Assembly: GCF_028736925.1 (NCBI RefSeq)
Contig: NZ_JAQZAT010000004.1
Coordinates: forward strand, 62,001-126,000
Length of the DNA stretch: 64,000 bases
Origin: Flavivirga sp. 57AJ16
Lineage (GTDB): Bacteria; Bacteroidota; Bacteroidia; Flavobacteriales; Flavobacteriaceae
Direction of reading: 5' to 3'
Shown: positions 35,016-44,574 of the stretch, piece by piece
How positions within the stretch are numbered: position 1 is the stretch's first letter
How the letters are laid out: the number at the start of each line of letters is the position of its first letter
Position numbers and translations under genes: made by a program
The notes under the pieces: model-generated
What the model was told of the DNA's origin: nothing
Seen by the model: the letters and a program-made list of their open reading frames with translations, nothing else
Databases searched by the model: none

Positions 35016-36182
35016 ATGAGAAAAGTTTTCATCCAATCACTAATTTTAGCACTTTTATTTTCAGGTTGTAGTTCTGATAACAATACACCAATTAATCCTG
35101 ATGAAGAAATTAACCTACAAGAAGCCAAATTATCAAACTTCCCTTTTGAGGAAATTGATTATGTGGGCATCCAAATTACACAACCCATACTTGATAACAA
35201 TGAAGAGCTATATGAAGGTGTGATTATTATTACACTACCACATACTATAACATCATTAGCTCTTACGCTCAAATCAGTAAATATAGATACAAGTAAGTTT
35301 AATATATTTCCTTCAGTGGGCTCGCAGGAAAATTTCTCTGAAATTGATTATATGAGGTATGAAATTACTTCAAATACTAATCCTGAAATGAGCATTCATT
35401 ATAATGTTAGAGTAATTATAGCTCCTAATCCTGATGAAGAGAAACTTTCAATTTCTAGTTTTGAGTTATTAGCGAATGATAACTCATCATCTACCAACAT
35501 TAATTTAATAAAAGAAGCGAAGTCAACACAAATTGCTGATTCTCTTCTAGTTTGTTTATTTCCAACAACTATAGATTTTTCTGACATAAAACCTGTAATA
35601 GAATATATAGGTTCAAAAATAGAATATCGAATTAATGGCGAAAATTTCAGTGAATATCCAATAGAGACTGGAAGAAGTATAGATTTTGAATACCCAAATA
35701 CTGTTGATTTCAAAATTAGCAATTCTACAAATTCAAAGTCAATAGTGTATAGAATAATTGTAGATACACAAAATCCGATTTTTTTTAATCAGGAAGAGGT
35801 TGTTATACCTGATTTACAGATGGGGAATACTTATAATGGAATTGGTATAGGTTCTTGGACAAACAAAGGAAATTATCCTATTTCAACGATGGGCCCAAAT
35901 GAATATACTAATGTAACTACTCCAGTAGCTGGACTAAATAATATCTTCGTTGCTACATTGTCAAAAGATACTGGCGGAAATATAAACCCTGGAGAAGATG
36001 GGACTATAAACGTTGTAGTGACTAATACTCCTATAGAAGGTGAATATGAGGCGACAGCAGTGTTTCACCTTAACTTTAATGAAAACTCATGGGAAATTGT
36101 TAGTTCTCCAATAGATGATTATGTCAATAATATTGGTTACAATAATGCTGAATTGAATATTAGTGGAAGGATTACCAATTAA
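35016..36182 (+). CDS. Lipoprotein of unknown function
   Basis: 388 residues with a lipoprotein signal ending FSGC followed by SSDNN. No family recognised with confidence. The body is beta-rich, with two repeated segments of about 110 residues (ILDNNEELYEGVIIITLP; LIKEAKSTQIADSLLVCLFP) resembling the bacterial Ig-like or DUF5018-type modules of Bacteroidota cell-surface proteins. The C-terminal stretch (EGEYEATAVFHLNFNENSWEIVSS) is also strand-like. It stands alone; palindrome e and a -7 element lie upstream. Confidence 0.75.
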   Translation: MRKVFIQSLILALLFSGCSSDNNTPINPDEEINLQEAKLSNFPFEEIDYVGIQITQPILDNNEELYEGVIIITLPHTITSLALTLKSVNIDTSKFNIFPSVGSQENFSEIDYMRYEITSNTNPEMSIHYNVRVIIAPNPDEEKLSISSFELLANDNSSSTNINLIKEAKSTQIADSLLVCLFPTTIDFSDIKPVIEYIGSKIEYRINGENFSEYPIETGRSIDFEYPNTVDFKISNSTNSKSIVYRIIVDTQNPIFFNQEEVVIPDLQMGNTYNGIGIGSWTNKGNYPISTMGPNEYTNVTTPVAGLNNIFVATLSKDTGGNINPGEDGTINVVVTNTPIEGEYEATAVFHLNFNENSWEIVSSPIDDYVNNIGYNNAELNISGRITN

Positions 36183-36308
36183 AAACTCTGTATGGTAACT
36201 AAATAGTTATATGAAGTTATGCGGTTCATATCTAAGTATAACAATTAGGATAGCACCATCTTTAATACCTATATCAATTCATTAGAAATAGAATAAAGGG
36301 CCAAATAA

Positions 36309-37271
36309 GTGTCCATTTTGGTGAAAACAGAAATTAGATATCAATATAAATTCAGAAAAGGAACTGAGGTTTTAGGGGTTTTGCCGTTGAGTGGGAATGA
36401 TTTAGCAATATTTAAACATCAATTGGGAAACCCTACAGTAAGTGTTTATGGAAATTTTGAGAAAGAAATTAATTTACCAAATCCAACAAAATTTAATAAC
36501 CTTAACTTTTATATCTCTTTTTTTAAATACAAAAAGGGTTTTGGATTATCGGATTCTTTTGGTAAGATTATTTTATGTGAATCTTTGGAATATAAATTGA
36601 AGTCCGTTCAGCTTAAACATCCTTATCCCGATGAAGCAACTCATCCATTACCATTTCTATCCAGTGTCATATATAATGAAGACGACGACACTTTTATTAT
36701 TGGAGTTGAGGAAGCTACTTCAGTATTCTTCCCTCCAAAATATTGGACTCAAATTAAAATAGGCAACCAAAATATTTTTAAGTTTTTAAAACGAAAAATA
36801 GCCATTAAGGAATTAAAAACACTAGATGTAAAAAGATACCCAAAAACCAGTAGAAATTTTTATGATGGAGAATGGCTCAACATTCAATCAATTGGAGCTT
36901 ATAAAAACAAAACCTTGATTTACACTAATGGTGGGGCTGCTACTCGTAGCAAAAGTGGTCCTGATTTTGAGTTTAGTATATTGAGCGAATTTGATAAAGA
37001 TTTCAAATTCATTATAAATCATCATTTAGAAAAAGGGAAATTATTTTTTACAGCATCACAAGACTATTTTATTTTACTTCCCCAAAGTAGAAAAAAATTA
37101 ATCGTTTATAACAAACATAATTTCCAAGTGGACTATGAAGTCTCTTTAACCCCTAAACAAAATCTAGGTATGGCAAAATCAACAGATGTATACTTTGTAA
37201 ACATGTATGGAAATTATTTATATATAGGAGGTAAAGGTTTTCTTAATATATGCAAATTAAAAAATAAATGA
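36309..37271 (+). CDS. Hypothetical protein
   Basis: 320 residues, start at GTG 36309 (AAAGGG lies eight bases upstream); GTG 36321 is an alternative and no ATG is available. No signal peptide. No family recognised; several YxxK/aromatic strand repeats (KTLIYTNGGAATRSKSGPDFEF, RKKLIVYNKHNFQVDYEVSL) look like a small beta-propeller. Neighbours are unrelated singletons. Confidence 0.7.
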   Translation: MSILVKTEIRYQYKFRKGTEVLGVLPLSGNDLAIFKHQLGNPTVSVYGNFEKEINLPNPTKFNNLNFYISFFKYKKGFGLSDSFGKIILCESLEYKLKSVQLKHPYPDEATHPLPFLSSVIYNEDDDTFIIGVEEATSVFFPPKYWTQIKIGNQNIFKFLKRKIAIKELKTLDVKRYPKTSRNFYDGEWLNIQSIGAYKNKTLIYTNGGAATRSKSGPDFEFSILSEFDKDFKFIINHHLEKGKLFFTASQDYFILLPQSRKKLIVYNKHNFQVDYEVSLTPKQNLGMAKSTDVYFVNMYGNYLYIGGKGFLNICKLKNK

Positions 37272-37380
37272 TTATCAATCGAAAACATTTATTTGAGGAT
37301 CTTTAAACCTGAACTTAAGCCATAAAAATAATCAAATGGTTGCCCAAAACTTTAATCATAAATTAATTCTTATAATAATT

Positions 37381-37860
37381 ATGAAAAAACTGATATTAGT
37401 TTTATTTATTCTTTCATTATGCAAAAGCAATTCACAAAATATTAAAGAGATTAAATACTCTGATCTAGACATAACTATTTCAGAGGATTCTGCTATGGTT
37501 TTTTCAGTAAACAATAAACTATTGAACGGAAAGTATAAAATAATCCACGAAAGATCAACCCACTATGCATTAGGGCGGTTTATTGATGGGCGTGGTGAGG
37601 GAAAATCAGAATACTATATTGATGGAATACTTAGAGGAATAAATGAACTACAAAACGGACACCAAAATGGACTTTCAATTACTTATGACAAGAATGGTGA
37701 AGTGAATTGGAAAGTTGAAATGTTAAATGGAAAAAAACATGGCATTTGGTGGATTAAAGATGTCGGAAAAGAATATTTCATCATGGATAAAAAAGTTTCC
37801 AAAGAGGAATATGAAAATTATGTGCGAATTAACAAGCATAATACTTTTTATTGTCACTAA
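37381..37860 (+). CDS. Secreted MORN/YwqK-like protein
   Basis: 159 residues with a signal peptide (MKKLILVLFILSLCKSNSQ). The frame is open 15 codons upstream, but ATG 37381 begins the signal peptide and is preferred. The body has GxYxxYY-type repeats (DGRGEGKSEYYIDGILRG, NGHQNGLSITYDKNGEV, NGKKHGIWW) like the MORN/YwqK family. Function unknown. Confidence 0.7.
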   Translation: MKKLILVLFILSLCKSNSQNIKEIKYSDLDITISEDSAMVFSVNNKLLNGKYKIIHERSTHYALGRFIDGRGEGKSEYYIDGILRGINELQNGHQNGLSITYDKNGEVNWKVEMLNGKKHGIWWIKDVGKEYFIMDKKVSKEEYENYVRINKHNTFYCH

Positions 37861-37894
37861 TCATTTAAGTGACAGAAAATCAGAAATATATAAG

Positions 37895-38347
37895 ATGAAA
37901 TTTAGAAAAGCAACAAAAAATGATATTGTTAAAATTGTGGACATGATTGCAGATGATAACCTAGGGAAAACTAGGGAAAATTTTCAAATACCTTTGCCCA
38001 TTGAATACCTCAATGCCTTTGAAAATATAGATGCGGACCAAAATCAAGAACTAATTGTAGTTGAAAATGAAACCCATGAAATTATAGGGACATTACAATT
38101 ATCTTTCATACAATATTTGACATATCAAGGAGGAATAAGGGCACAAATTGAAACCGTAAGAATTAGAAAAGATCAAAGAGGGCGTGGAATAGGAAAAAAA
38201 ATGTTTGAGTGGGCCATTAATAGAGCCAAAAAACGAAACGCACATCTACTTCAATTAACAACTGATAAAAAAAGACCAGACGCAATTAAATTCTATGAAG
38301 CTTTAGGGTTTAAGGCTTCTCATGAAGGAATGAAAATACATTTTTAA
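37895..38347 (+). CDS. GNAT family N-acetyltransferase
   Basis: 150 residues from ATG 37895; the longer open frame overlaps the preceding gene and lacks homology. GNAT fold: MKFRKATKNDIVKIVDMI at the start, the acetyl-CoA-binding motif RIRKDQRGRGIGKKMFEWA (R-G-x-G-I-G) and RPDAIKFYEALGFKASHEG at the end. Substrate unknown. Confidence 0.9.
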   Translation: MKFRKATKNDIVKIVDMIADDNLGKTRENFQIPLPIEYLNAFENIDADQNQELIVVENETHEIIGTLQLSFIQYLTYQGGIRAQIETVRIRKDQRGRGIGKKMFEWAINRAKKRNAHLLQLTTDKKRPDAIKFYEALGFKASHEGMKIHF

Positions 38348-38415
38348 AATTAAATGTCGCATAAAATCTGTTTCTAATCATACAATTTATATAATTACAT
38401 AAAATTTAAAAAAAT

Positions 38416-38907
38416 ATGAAAATCGAATCAACCTCTTCAACAGGTAATTTTGAAATTAAAAATAATGATAATAACAGATTGCTAGAGTTAATATATTCTA
38501 ATTGGTTTTCTAGTAACGCGAAAACAGTATTTAATTCCAATAACATTGAAATTAAGCCAAAAAACATTTGGGCCAGTAAGTTTGATATTATAACAAATGG
38601 CAGTGATAAAGGTGATATTTCATTTAATTGGAAAGGAAATATTATTATTAGATTAGAAAACAAAAATAAAACTGATAACCAATTTCTACTCAAAGCTATA
38701 GGCTTATGGAAATTAGGTTTCGAACTACTTGATCAAAAAGAGAATAAAATTCTTTTTCTCAAGCCAAACTTTAAATGGACAAAATTTAGTTATGACTACG
38801 AAGTCCTATTAGAAGACAATATAGTCCCAAACAATGAAATAATTGAGCTATTAATATACTCTGGTTTTAGTGCAAATTTATATATGACAAGGATGATGGC
38901 TGGTTAA
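38416..38907 (+). CDS. Hypothetical protein
   Basis: 163 residues, no signal peptide or membrane segment, no family recognised. It is strand-rich (DISFNWKGNIIIRLENKN, NKILFLKPNFKWTKFSYDYEVLL) and ends with a helix carrying several Met residues. An isolated small gene between two acetyltransferases. Confidence 0.65.
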   Translation: MKIESTSSTGNFEIKNNDNNRLLELIYSNWFSSNAKTVFNSNNIEIKPKNIWASKFDIITNGSDKGDISFNWKGNIIIRLENKNKTDNQFLLKAIGLWKLGFELLDQKENKILFLKPNFKWTKFSYDYEVLLEDNIVPNNEIIELLIYSGFSANLYMTRMMAG

Positions 38908-39038
38908 TAAAATATTATCGCTTTATTGCCATTGAGGGTTTTCAAATTCGACTTTCAATTATAGAGTAAAACAAATTTTTAGCTATTTAGAGTAAGCATA
39001 AATTTTGAATGCACTTTAAAAGTATTAATATATAGAAA

Positions 39039-39482
39039 ATGAGGTTAGAAATTGACACAATACATAAATCTGAACATCAGGAAGTGGTTAATGTTTGGGA
39101 GGCTTCCGTTAGAGCTACACATCACTTTTTAAAGGAAGAAGATATCCTATATTTCAAACCTTTAATTTTAAATACCTATTTAGATGCAGTAGAATTAAGA
39201 TGTATAAGGAACAATAAAAATGTAATAATAGGTTTTTTGGGAGTCGCGGACAAAAATTTGGAAATGTTATTTATTCATCCAAAATATAGAGGGGAAAAAA
39301 TGGGCAAATTTTTGTTGGCATACTCTATTGAAAACATGAATGTCTCCAAAGTTGATGTAAACGAACAGAATGAACAAGCAATAGGATTTTATAAACATTC
39401 CGGGTTTAAAGTAATGCGCCGTTCTGAATTGGATTCTTCTGGTAAACCATACCCCATTTTACATATGGAATTAAAAAAATAA
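39039..39482 (+). CDS. GNAT family N-acetyltransferase
   Basis: 147 residues. GNAT features: VVNVWEASVRATHHFLKEEDI near the start (as in YjaB-like acetyltransferases), the acetyl-CoA segment FIHPKYRGEKMGKFLLAYSI and NEQAIGFYKHSGFKVMRRSE at the end. Substrate unknown. Last intact gene before the insertion sequence. Confidence 0.9.
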   Translation: MRLEIDTIHKSEHQEVVNVWEASVRATHHFLKEEDILYFKPLILNTYLDAVELRCIRNNKNVIIGFLGVADKNLEMLFIHPKYRGEKMGKFLLAYSIENMNVSKVDVNEQNEQAIGFYKHSGFKVMRRSELDSSGKPYPILHMELKK

Positions 39483-39814
39483 ATACAGCCAACATTATCT
39501 GTAGCCTATCCTATTTTGTAAAAGATAAAATTTCTAAAAAATGCGGCAAATTAAATCATCTTGGATACATATTCTTTTGCTATTTATAATTCCTAATGTA
39601 ATAAAATAATAGGGCTTCTAGTCAAAAATTGAATAATGTTAAAACAACTATAAACACAATTAATTTGCATCAAACTTTAATCTTTACAGGTAGGCATATT
39701 CAGAAAAGGTCTTAAGCCTTGTAAATACTGATAATTATTCGTAAATTGAAGAAACATAAAACCCCGAAAAAGACCGATATGGTACAAAAACGGGGTTTTC
39801 TTTTTTCTTGAGCT
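39483..39814. other. Intergenic spacer before the insertion sequence
   Basis: About 330 bases. A 22-codon open frame at 39541-39609 starts like a signal peptide and may be a truncated gene start. From about 39693 the sequence probably belongs to the insertion sequence. A 9-bp stem hairpin lies at 39758-39799. Confidence 0.5.
39758..39799 (+). terminator. Hairpin upstream of the transposase
   Basis: AAAACCCCG pairs with CGGGGTTTT across a 24-base loop, followed by CTTTTTTC. A strong terminator in front of a transposase commonly blocks transcription entering the element from outside. Confidence 0.6.
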
Positions 39815-41147
39815 ATGAAAAGACGAAGAATTAGTGACTTTCAGCGAGCATTTTGATGCCTATTATGCCCGGTTTCTAGAGAGTGATCTAGGGAAAATTC
39901 ATCTTGCAATTCCTTGGGATGACCTGGTCAAGGGTTTTGGTCTAAAAGAATCGGTCAAGGGAGCCAAAATGCTGTTTAGTCCTAGGGGCAGAATAGGCTT
40001 AATGTTCTTAAAACATTATTGTTGTCAAAGCGATAAGCGTCTGATCGATCAGCTTAACAGCAACATTGATTATCTGTTTTTCTGTGATATGTACCTAGGT
40101 CTTGATCGTATTACCAACACCAAGATCGTCAGTCAGATCAGGGGAGAGCTGGCAGAGAAACTTCAAATGGACAAGCTGCAAATGCTACTGGCCTCTTACT
40201 GGTCAGCCCTCCTGAACTCAAAGGGCCAGATCACGGTTGACGCCACTTGCTATGAGAGTGAGCTACGTTACCCAACAGATACTAAATTATTGTGGGAAGC
40301 TGTCCATTGGCTCTATAAGGAAATAAAGGGCCTCTGTAAATTCTTGGGTATAAAGATGCCGCGCAGCAAGTATATCAAATGGGCAAAACGTTATACCGGT
40401 TACAGCAAAGACCGTTCTAAACGAAAGAAGAAACGGAAGGGTATAACCAGAGGGCTGCTGCGACTACTAAAAAAGTTTATAGCTTTTGAGGAAGAGCTGT
40501 CCCGTGATCATCCACAATTGGCCTTTACCGATCACTATCAAAAACGCATTAAAACCATTGGTAAACTTTACACACAACAATACCACTGGTTCTATGATGG
40601 AATCCTGCCCAAGGACCGTATCGTCAGCATAGCAAAGGACTATATACGTCCTATAAAACGAGGCAAAGAGGTCAAGCCCATCGAATGGGGAGCAAAGGTC
40701 AATAAGCTACAAATTGACAGCATTAGTTTTATCGAGTACCTAAGCTTTGATAATTTTAATGAAGGGACCCGCCTGAAAAATACGGTCTACAAAGCCCAGC
40801 AGCTTACCAAAACAAAGGTCAGGGTACTGGGTGGCGATGGTATATACGCTACCAATGCCAACCGAAAGTTCATCACATAGAACAACATTAAGACCGACTT
40901 TAAAAGAAAAGGAAAACTGCCTGTTGGCTACAAAAGCGAAAAACTGCTCAAACGGCAGATCACCAAGGAAAGGGCTACGCGTTTAGAGGGAAGCTTTGGT
41001 AATGAGAAACAATATTACCATCTCAAAAAGATCAAGGCCAAAACAAAGAAGAACGAAACACTCTGGATATTCTTCGGTATCCATACGGCTAACGCTCTGG
41101 AAATTGGAAGAAGAATACTTCAGCAGGGCATAAAAACAGTAGCTTAG
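39815..41147 (+). pseudogene. DDE transposase with frameshift and amber stop
   Basis: Transposase of the IS5/IS1182 type with an N-terminal DUF772 domain (MLFSPRGRIGLMFLKHYCC, LNSNIDYLFFCDMYLGL). The DDE residues lie in ITVDATCYES, VLGGDGIYATNAN and TRLEGSFGNEK. Two lesions: (1) the ATG at 39815 reads MKRRRISDF and then leaves the main frame unless one T is removed from the CTTTC at 39837-39841, where it would continue directly into SEHFDAYY; (2) an in-frame TAG at 40878-40880 separates the second Asp from the catalytic Glu, after which the frame stays open to 41147. Certainly inactive unless the stop is suppressed. Confidence 0.85.
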
Positions 41148-41238
41148 CTTTAGCCTAATCAAAAGATTAAGGCCTGGTTATGCCCTGAGGTCACTGAAAA
41201 TCAAAAATTCTCCCCAGAAATCCCAGAAAACACAAAAT

Positions 41239-41273
41239 CCGAGAGTTGAAACCATTCAATCTCGGACTTTTTT
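41239..41273 (+). terminator. Intrinsic terminator past the IS
   Basis: Stem CCGAGAGTTGAA / TTCAATCTCGG with one bulged G and a four-base loop, then six T after GGAC. It is placed just past the insertion sequence and faces the convergent TlpA-like gene. Confidence 0.7.
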
Positions 41274-41372
41274 AACTGATTTTTCAAAATCAATCTATTT
41301 TCTGAATACGCCAAAGTAGAAATAATAGGATTTGATTTCAATTAATCACAATCAGTACAGATATATATGCCT

Positions 41373-41954
41373 TTATGAAAAGAACCTGCATTCTGTATCT
41401 ATTCTATACTCATTGTAAAAAAGAAAGTCTCCACATTTCTGTGAAGCCTCAAGTGTTTTTACAGCTTCAGAAACATCAGAAATACTTTCTATTTTTTTTA
41501 ATAACCCTTCTTGATTTTCCTTAATAATTGCTTCAAAAGCGGCTTCATCTAATTTAAAGTACTCTTCTCTGTTTTTATTAAACTCCTCCTCTTTTTGAGC
41601 TTTATACGTATGATAATTGTTGAAGTTTGTATGATTACCACTAAAAACGGACGAAGTGCCAAATTCCTTTCCGTTTACCGTAAACTGCACTTGACTCCCT
41701 TTTGTTAAAAAAACATGAATATTTTGTTTGTTCATAGACATAGTAAACAAACCGTTATCGATATAAAGAGTGTCGGTAAAAACGCCGTTGTCTTTAACAT
41801 TAATGGTTTTAGAAAAACCGCTATTAGATGTTATGGCTAACACACCATTAGTATTGTTAATTGTCCCCGATAATATTGCATAATCGACAGGTGCCTCTTT
41901 TTTACAAGACCAAAGGAATGTTATACATAACAAACAATATACTAGTTTTTTCAT
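41373..41954 (-). pseudogene. TlpA-like lipoprotein lacking its thioredoxin domain
   Basis: 193 residues; lipoprotein signal ending LWSC. The sequence fits the N-terminal domain of Bacteroidota TlpA-family proteins (YAILSGTINNTNG, TDTLYIDNGLFTM, QVQFTVNGKEFG, then a charged helical region). The C-terminal thioredoxin domain with its CxxC is absent; after about residue 170 the sequence departs from the family and stops. The insertion sequence ends about 190 bp beyond. It is the last gene of the second SusCD operon, a tandem partner of the intact TlpA gene at 41972. It was probably truncated by the insertion event. Confidence 0.7.
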
Positions 41955-41971
41955 CTTAATTTAATTTTCAA

Positions 41972-43120
41972 CTAATGTAATAGTGCTTCAAGTTTTTCAT
42001 CCAACTTTTCTTGACGCAGGTCTTTAGCTATAATAGTTCCAGTGTTATCAACTAAAAAGTTTGCTGGAATACCTCTTACCCCATACATTTGAACAACGGG
42101 ACTTTTATGAGCCAATAAATCGCCAACATTTATCCACGGTAAGTTTTCATTTTTACTAGCTTTTAACCATTTATCACGTTCGTGATCTAGTGTAAAAGAT
42201 ACAATTTCGAAACCATTCTTTTTGTATTTTTTATAAGCCTCTTTCATATGCGGTATTTCTGCTCTACAAGGCCCACACCAACTAGCCCAAAACTCTACCA
42301 ATACATATTTATTTTCTTTTAAAACATTAGAAAGACTAAATTCTTTTCCTTCTAAATTTTTTGAAGCAAAATCTTTAATAGCATTCCCAACATCAACAGA
42401 TTTGGTCATTTGACTGCTTTGACGTTTTGCAACATAGGCATTTTTAAGCAAGTACACCTCGGCATATTCTTTACCGAATTTTTTTTCAAAAACATCCAAA
42501 TCCGCTTCCATTTCATCTTTATATCCAAGTTTACTAAATACTAATAACTGAGCTAAAGTGTCTTTTTCTTTATATATATTCATAAAAACATCTTGCTCAT
42601 AATCGGAAACAACTTTACTTAATTCTCCGTATTTGCTCCTAATACTATCTACCTTAAAACTCTCTTGCGTAATAGTACTTGAAAACGCCCTCATATTCTT
42701 TACGGCTGTCATATAAGCTTCATCATGAAGATAACTATAAAACATTCTGTTGTATTTACCTCCTGAAATTACTGCCTTGTTTTTACTCTCATCAAAATTA
42801 AAATTGATTTTCCCTGGTTCTAAAACCAAATCTTGCTTATAAACAAAATCGCCATTGGGAGCGTAAAGCCCTAAAATAGCATTTCTAATTTCTGAGATGG
42901 TATCTTTAATAGTAAACTTCCCCTCTTTAATGGTAACTTTATCTAAAACTGTTTGCACTCTAGATACCGTAGTATCTAAAACCACAATATCTAAAGTGTG
43001 GTCATTATATTTTTCCCAATTGCTTCCAGAATAAGTAACAGACATATCTGGTGTTTTTTCTTGCTGGTTACATCCTACTAAAAGGAACATTAAACCGAGG
43101 ATTGCAAATATGTTTTTCAT
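41972..43120 (-). CDS. TlpA/ResA-family thioredoxin lipoprotein with DUF4369 domain
   Basis: 382 residues; lipoprotein signal ending LVGC. An N-terminal DUF4369-type domain (about 25-130) and helical linker are followed by a thioredoxin domain (about 245-380) with LVEFWASWCGPCRAEIPHM, whose C-G-P-C is the redox pair, and GVRGIPANFLVDNTGTIIAKDLR with the cis-proline. It should reduce disulfides at the periplasmic side of a membrane. It follows susD in the second locus, with a hairpin between. Confidence 0.93.
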   Translation of the reverse strand: MKNIFAILGLMFLLVGCNQQEKTPDMSVTYSGSNWEKYNDHTLDIVVLDTTVSRVQTVLDKVTIKEGKFTIKDTISEIRNAILGLYAPNGDFVYKQDLVLEPGKINFNFDESKNKAVISGGKYNRMFYSYLHDEAYMTAVKNMRAFSSTITQESFKVDSIRSKYGELSKVVSDYEQDVFMNIYKEKDTLAQLLVFSKLGYKDEMEADLDVFEKKFGKEYAEVYLLKNAYVAKRQSSQMTKSVDVGNAIKDFASKNLEGKEFSLSNVLKENKYVLVEFWASWCGPCRAEIPHMKEAYKKYKKNGFEIVSFTLDHERDKWLKASKNENLPWINVGDLLAHKSPVVQMYGVRGIPANFLVDNTGTIIAKDLRQEKLDEKLEALLH

Positions 43121-43141
43121 TTTAATATGTATTTAATAAAA

Positions 43142-43168
43142 CACCCTAGAAGTTGTTTTTCTAGGGTG
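43142..43168 (-). terminator. Hairpin between susD and tlpA-like gene
   Basis: Perfect 9-bp stem CACCCTAGA / TCTAGGGTG (10 bp with an A-T pair) and a short loop, 12 bases past the susD stop; a TTTT follows on the minus strand. Likely partial terminator or mRNA-stabilising hairpin setting a high SusCD to TlpA ratio. Confidence 0.65.
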
Positions 43169-43180
43169 CTTAGTTATTTT

Positions 43181-44563
43181 TTAATTATATCCAGGATTTT
43201 GTTGAATAGCTCCTTCGCTTAATTCTACTTCATTTAAAGGTATCGGAAAAATAAATTGATCAACATTGGTAACTAATGGCTTTAAAGCTGAAAGGTCTGC
43301 CAAAGTTAAATCGCCTTCAGTGATATAACGTACAAAGTCATACCAATCTTCTCCAGTTTCAAAATAAAGTTCTAATAATTTTTCGATACGAATCATGTCT
43401 AAAAAATCATCTAAATCTGCTGGGGATTTTGGACCTAAACCTACTCTATTCCTAATTTCATTTAACTTATCTACTGCCACACTAACATCTGCAATAGTGC
43501 CACCATTAGCTATAGCAACCCTAGCGCTAGCCTCTGCATAAATAAGCCATACTTCTGGTATTCTCATATGCATCCAAGCTGGTGGATTGGTATTGTCAAA
43601 GCTAAACTTAAATCCGTTAAGGTTAGCAAAACTAGAAGGTGAAGCAGTGGACAATCTTACAAAATCGCTTTCTCCAAAATGCAACCCGTTTAAGTAATTG
43701 CTCCCTGGTATAAAACCTTCGGTATATCCTCCACCAAAATTAATAGCGTTATCAAAATCGGTTGCCGAAGCAAATAGAGCATCGCTAGATTGGTACGCAT
43801 CTATAAATATTTGCTTATAATCCGGTGCCAATGTAAGTCCCAACAATTCCGTTGCTAAAGTTGCAGCTTCATCATATCTCACCATAAACAACAACACTTT
43901 AGCCTTAAATGCTTTTGCTGCTTCTACGGATGCACGTGATGGGTCGCTAGCCATTTGAGGAATTCCGCTAGCAATGGCAGCATCTAAATCGGCCAATATA
44001 TGATCATAAGTTTCCTGCACCGTATTTCTTGTTAATCCATCTGGATGGAAAGGGTCTATTGTAATACCAAATTCAGAATTCAAATCGTAAAATTGACCAA
44101 AAGTTCTTAATAAGTAAAAATGACTAATGGCTCTAATAAATTTTGCTTCACCAATAACGCTCTGCTTTTCTGTATCATTAAGCACACTATTTGGAATGTT
44201 ATTGATTATTTCGTTAGCATTACCTACAGCTTTATATCCACCAGAATATATGTTGGTTAACGACGTATTGTTTGGTTGAATTGCATTAATGTTAGCCTCA
44301 GTCGCAAGTCCAAAAAGGAAAAACGCATTAGGTTGAGCAGAAACACTCATTCCTGAAACATTTGACGGCAATGGCAATAAAGTTCTTACCGAAGCATATG
44401 CACCCGTTACTGCCAATCTAATTAAATTGACATCTTGATAAACCTGATCGATAGGAATAACTCCGTTGGTTTCAACATCATCTAAACTGCCTACCGTTTC
44501 GCAAGAGTAAAATGTAAAGACTGATACAAATAACAGAATAATTGTTTTATATATATTTTTCAT
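43181..44563 (-). CDS. SusD/RagB family lipoprotein
   Basis: 460 residues; lipoprotein signal ending FYSC followed by ETVGS. SusD features: IGEAKFIRAISHFYLLRTFGQFYD in the TPR part, RIPEVWLIYAEASARVA, LNEIRNRVGLGPKSP, DMIRIEKLLELYFETGEDWYDFVRY, and the terminal IFPIPLNEVELSEGAIQQNPGY. It begins 11 bp after its susC. The absence of any carbohydrate-active enzyme nearby leaves the ligand open. Confidence 0.95.
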   Translation of the reverse strand: MKNIYKTIILLFVSVFTFYSCETVGSLDDVETNGVIPIDQVYQDVNLIRLAVTGAYASVRTLLPLPSNVSGMSVSAQPNAFFLFGLATEANINAIQPNNTSLTNIYSGGYKAVGNANEIINNIPNSVLNDTEKQSVIGEAKFIRAISHFYLLRTFGQFYDLNSEFGITIDPFHPDGLTRNTVQETYDHILADLDAAIASGIPQMASDPSRASVEAAKAFKAKVLLFMVRYDEAATLATELLGLTLAPDYKQIFIDAYQSSDALFASATDFDNAINFGGGYTEGFIPGSNYLNGLHFGESDFVRLSTASPSSFANLNGFKFSFDNTNPPAWMHMRIPEVWLIYAEASARVAIANGGTIADVSVAVDKLNEIRNRVGLGPKSPADLDDFLDMIRIEKLLELYFETGEDWYDFVRYITEGDLTLADLSALKPLVTNVDQFIFPIPLNEVELSEGAIQQNPGYN

Positions 44564-44574
44564 CTGATTTTTTT

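Larger units (their letters stand above)
39693..41184 (+). mobile_element. Decayed IS5/IS1182-like insertion sequence
   Basis: Insertion sequence carrying one DDE transposase gene (39815-41147). Candidate ends are an imperfect inverted repeat, GGCATATTCAG at 39693 against GGCATAACCAG (reverse complement) ending 41184, 9 of 11 matches. No target duplication could be found, so the ends are approximate. It lies between a GNAT gene and the truncated TlpA-like gene and may have caused that truncation. Confidence 0.5.

Noticed and set aside
39541-39609. 22-codon signal-peptide-like frame
   Set aside because: Too short and unsupported; mentioned only as a possible truncated gene start.
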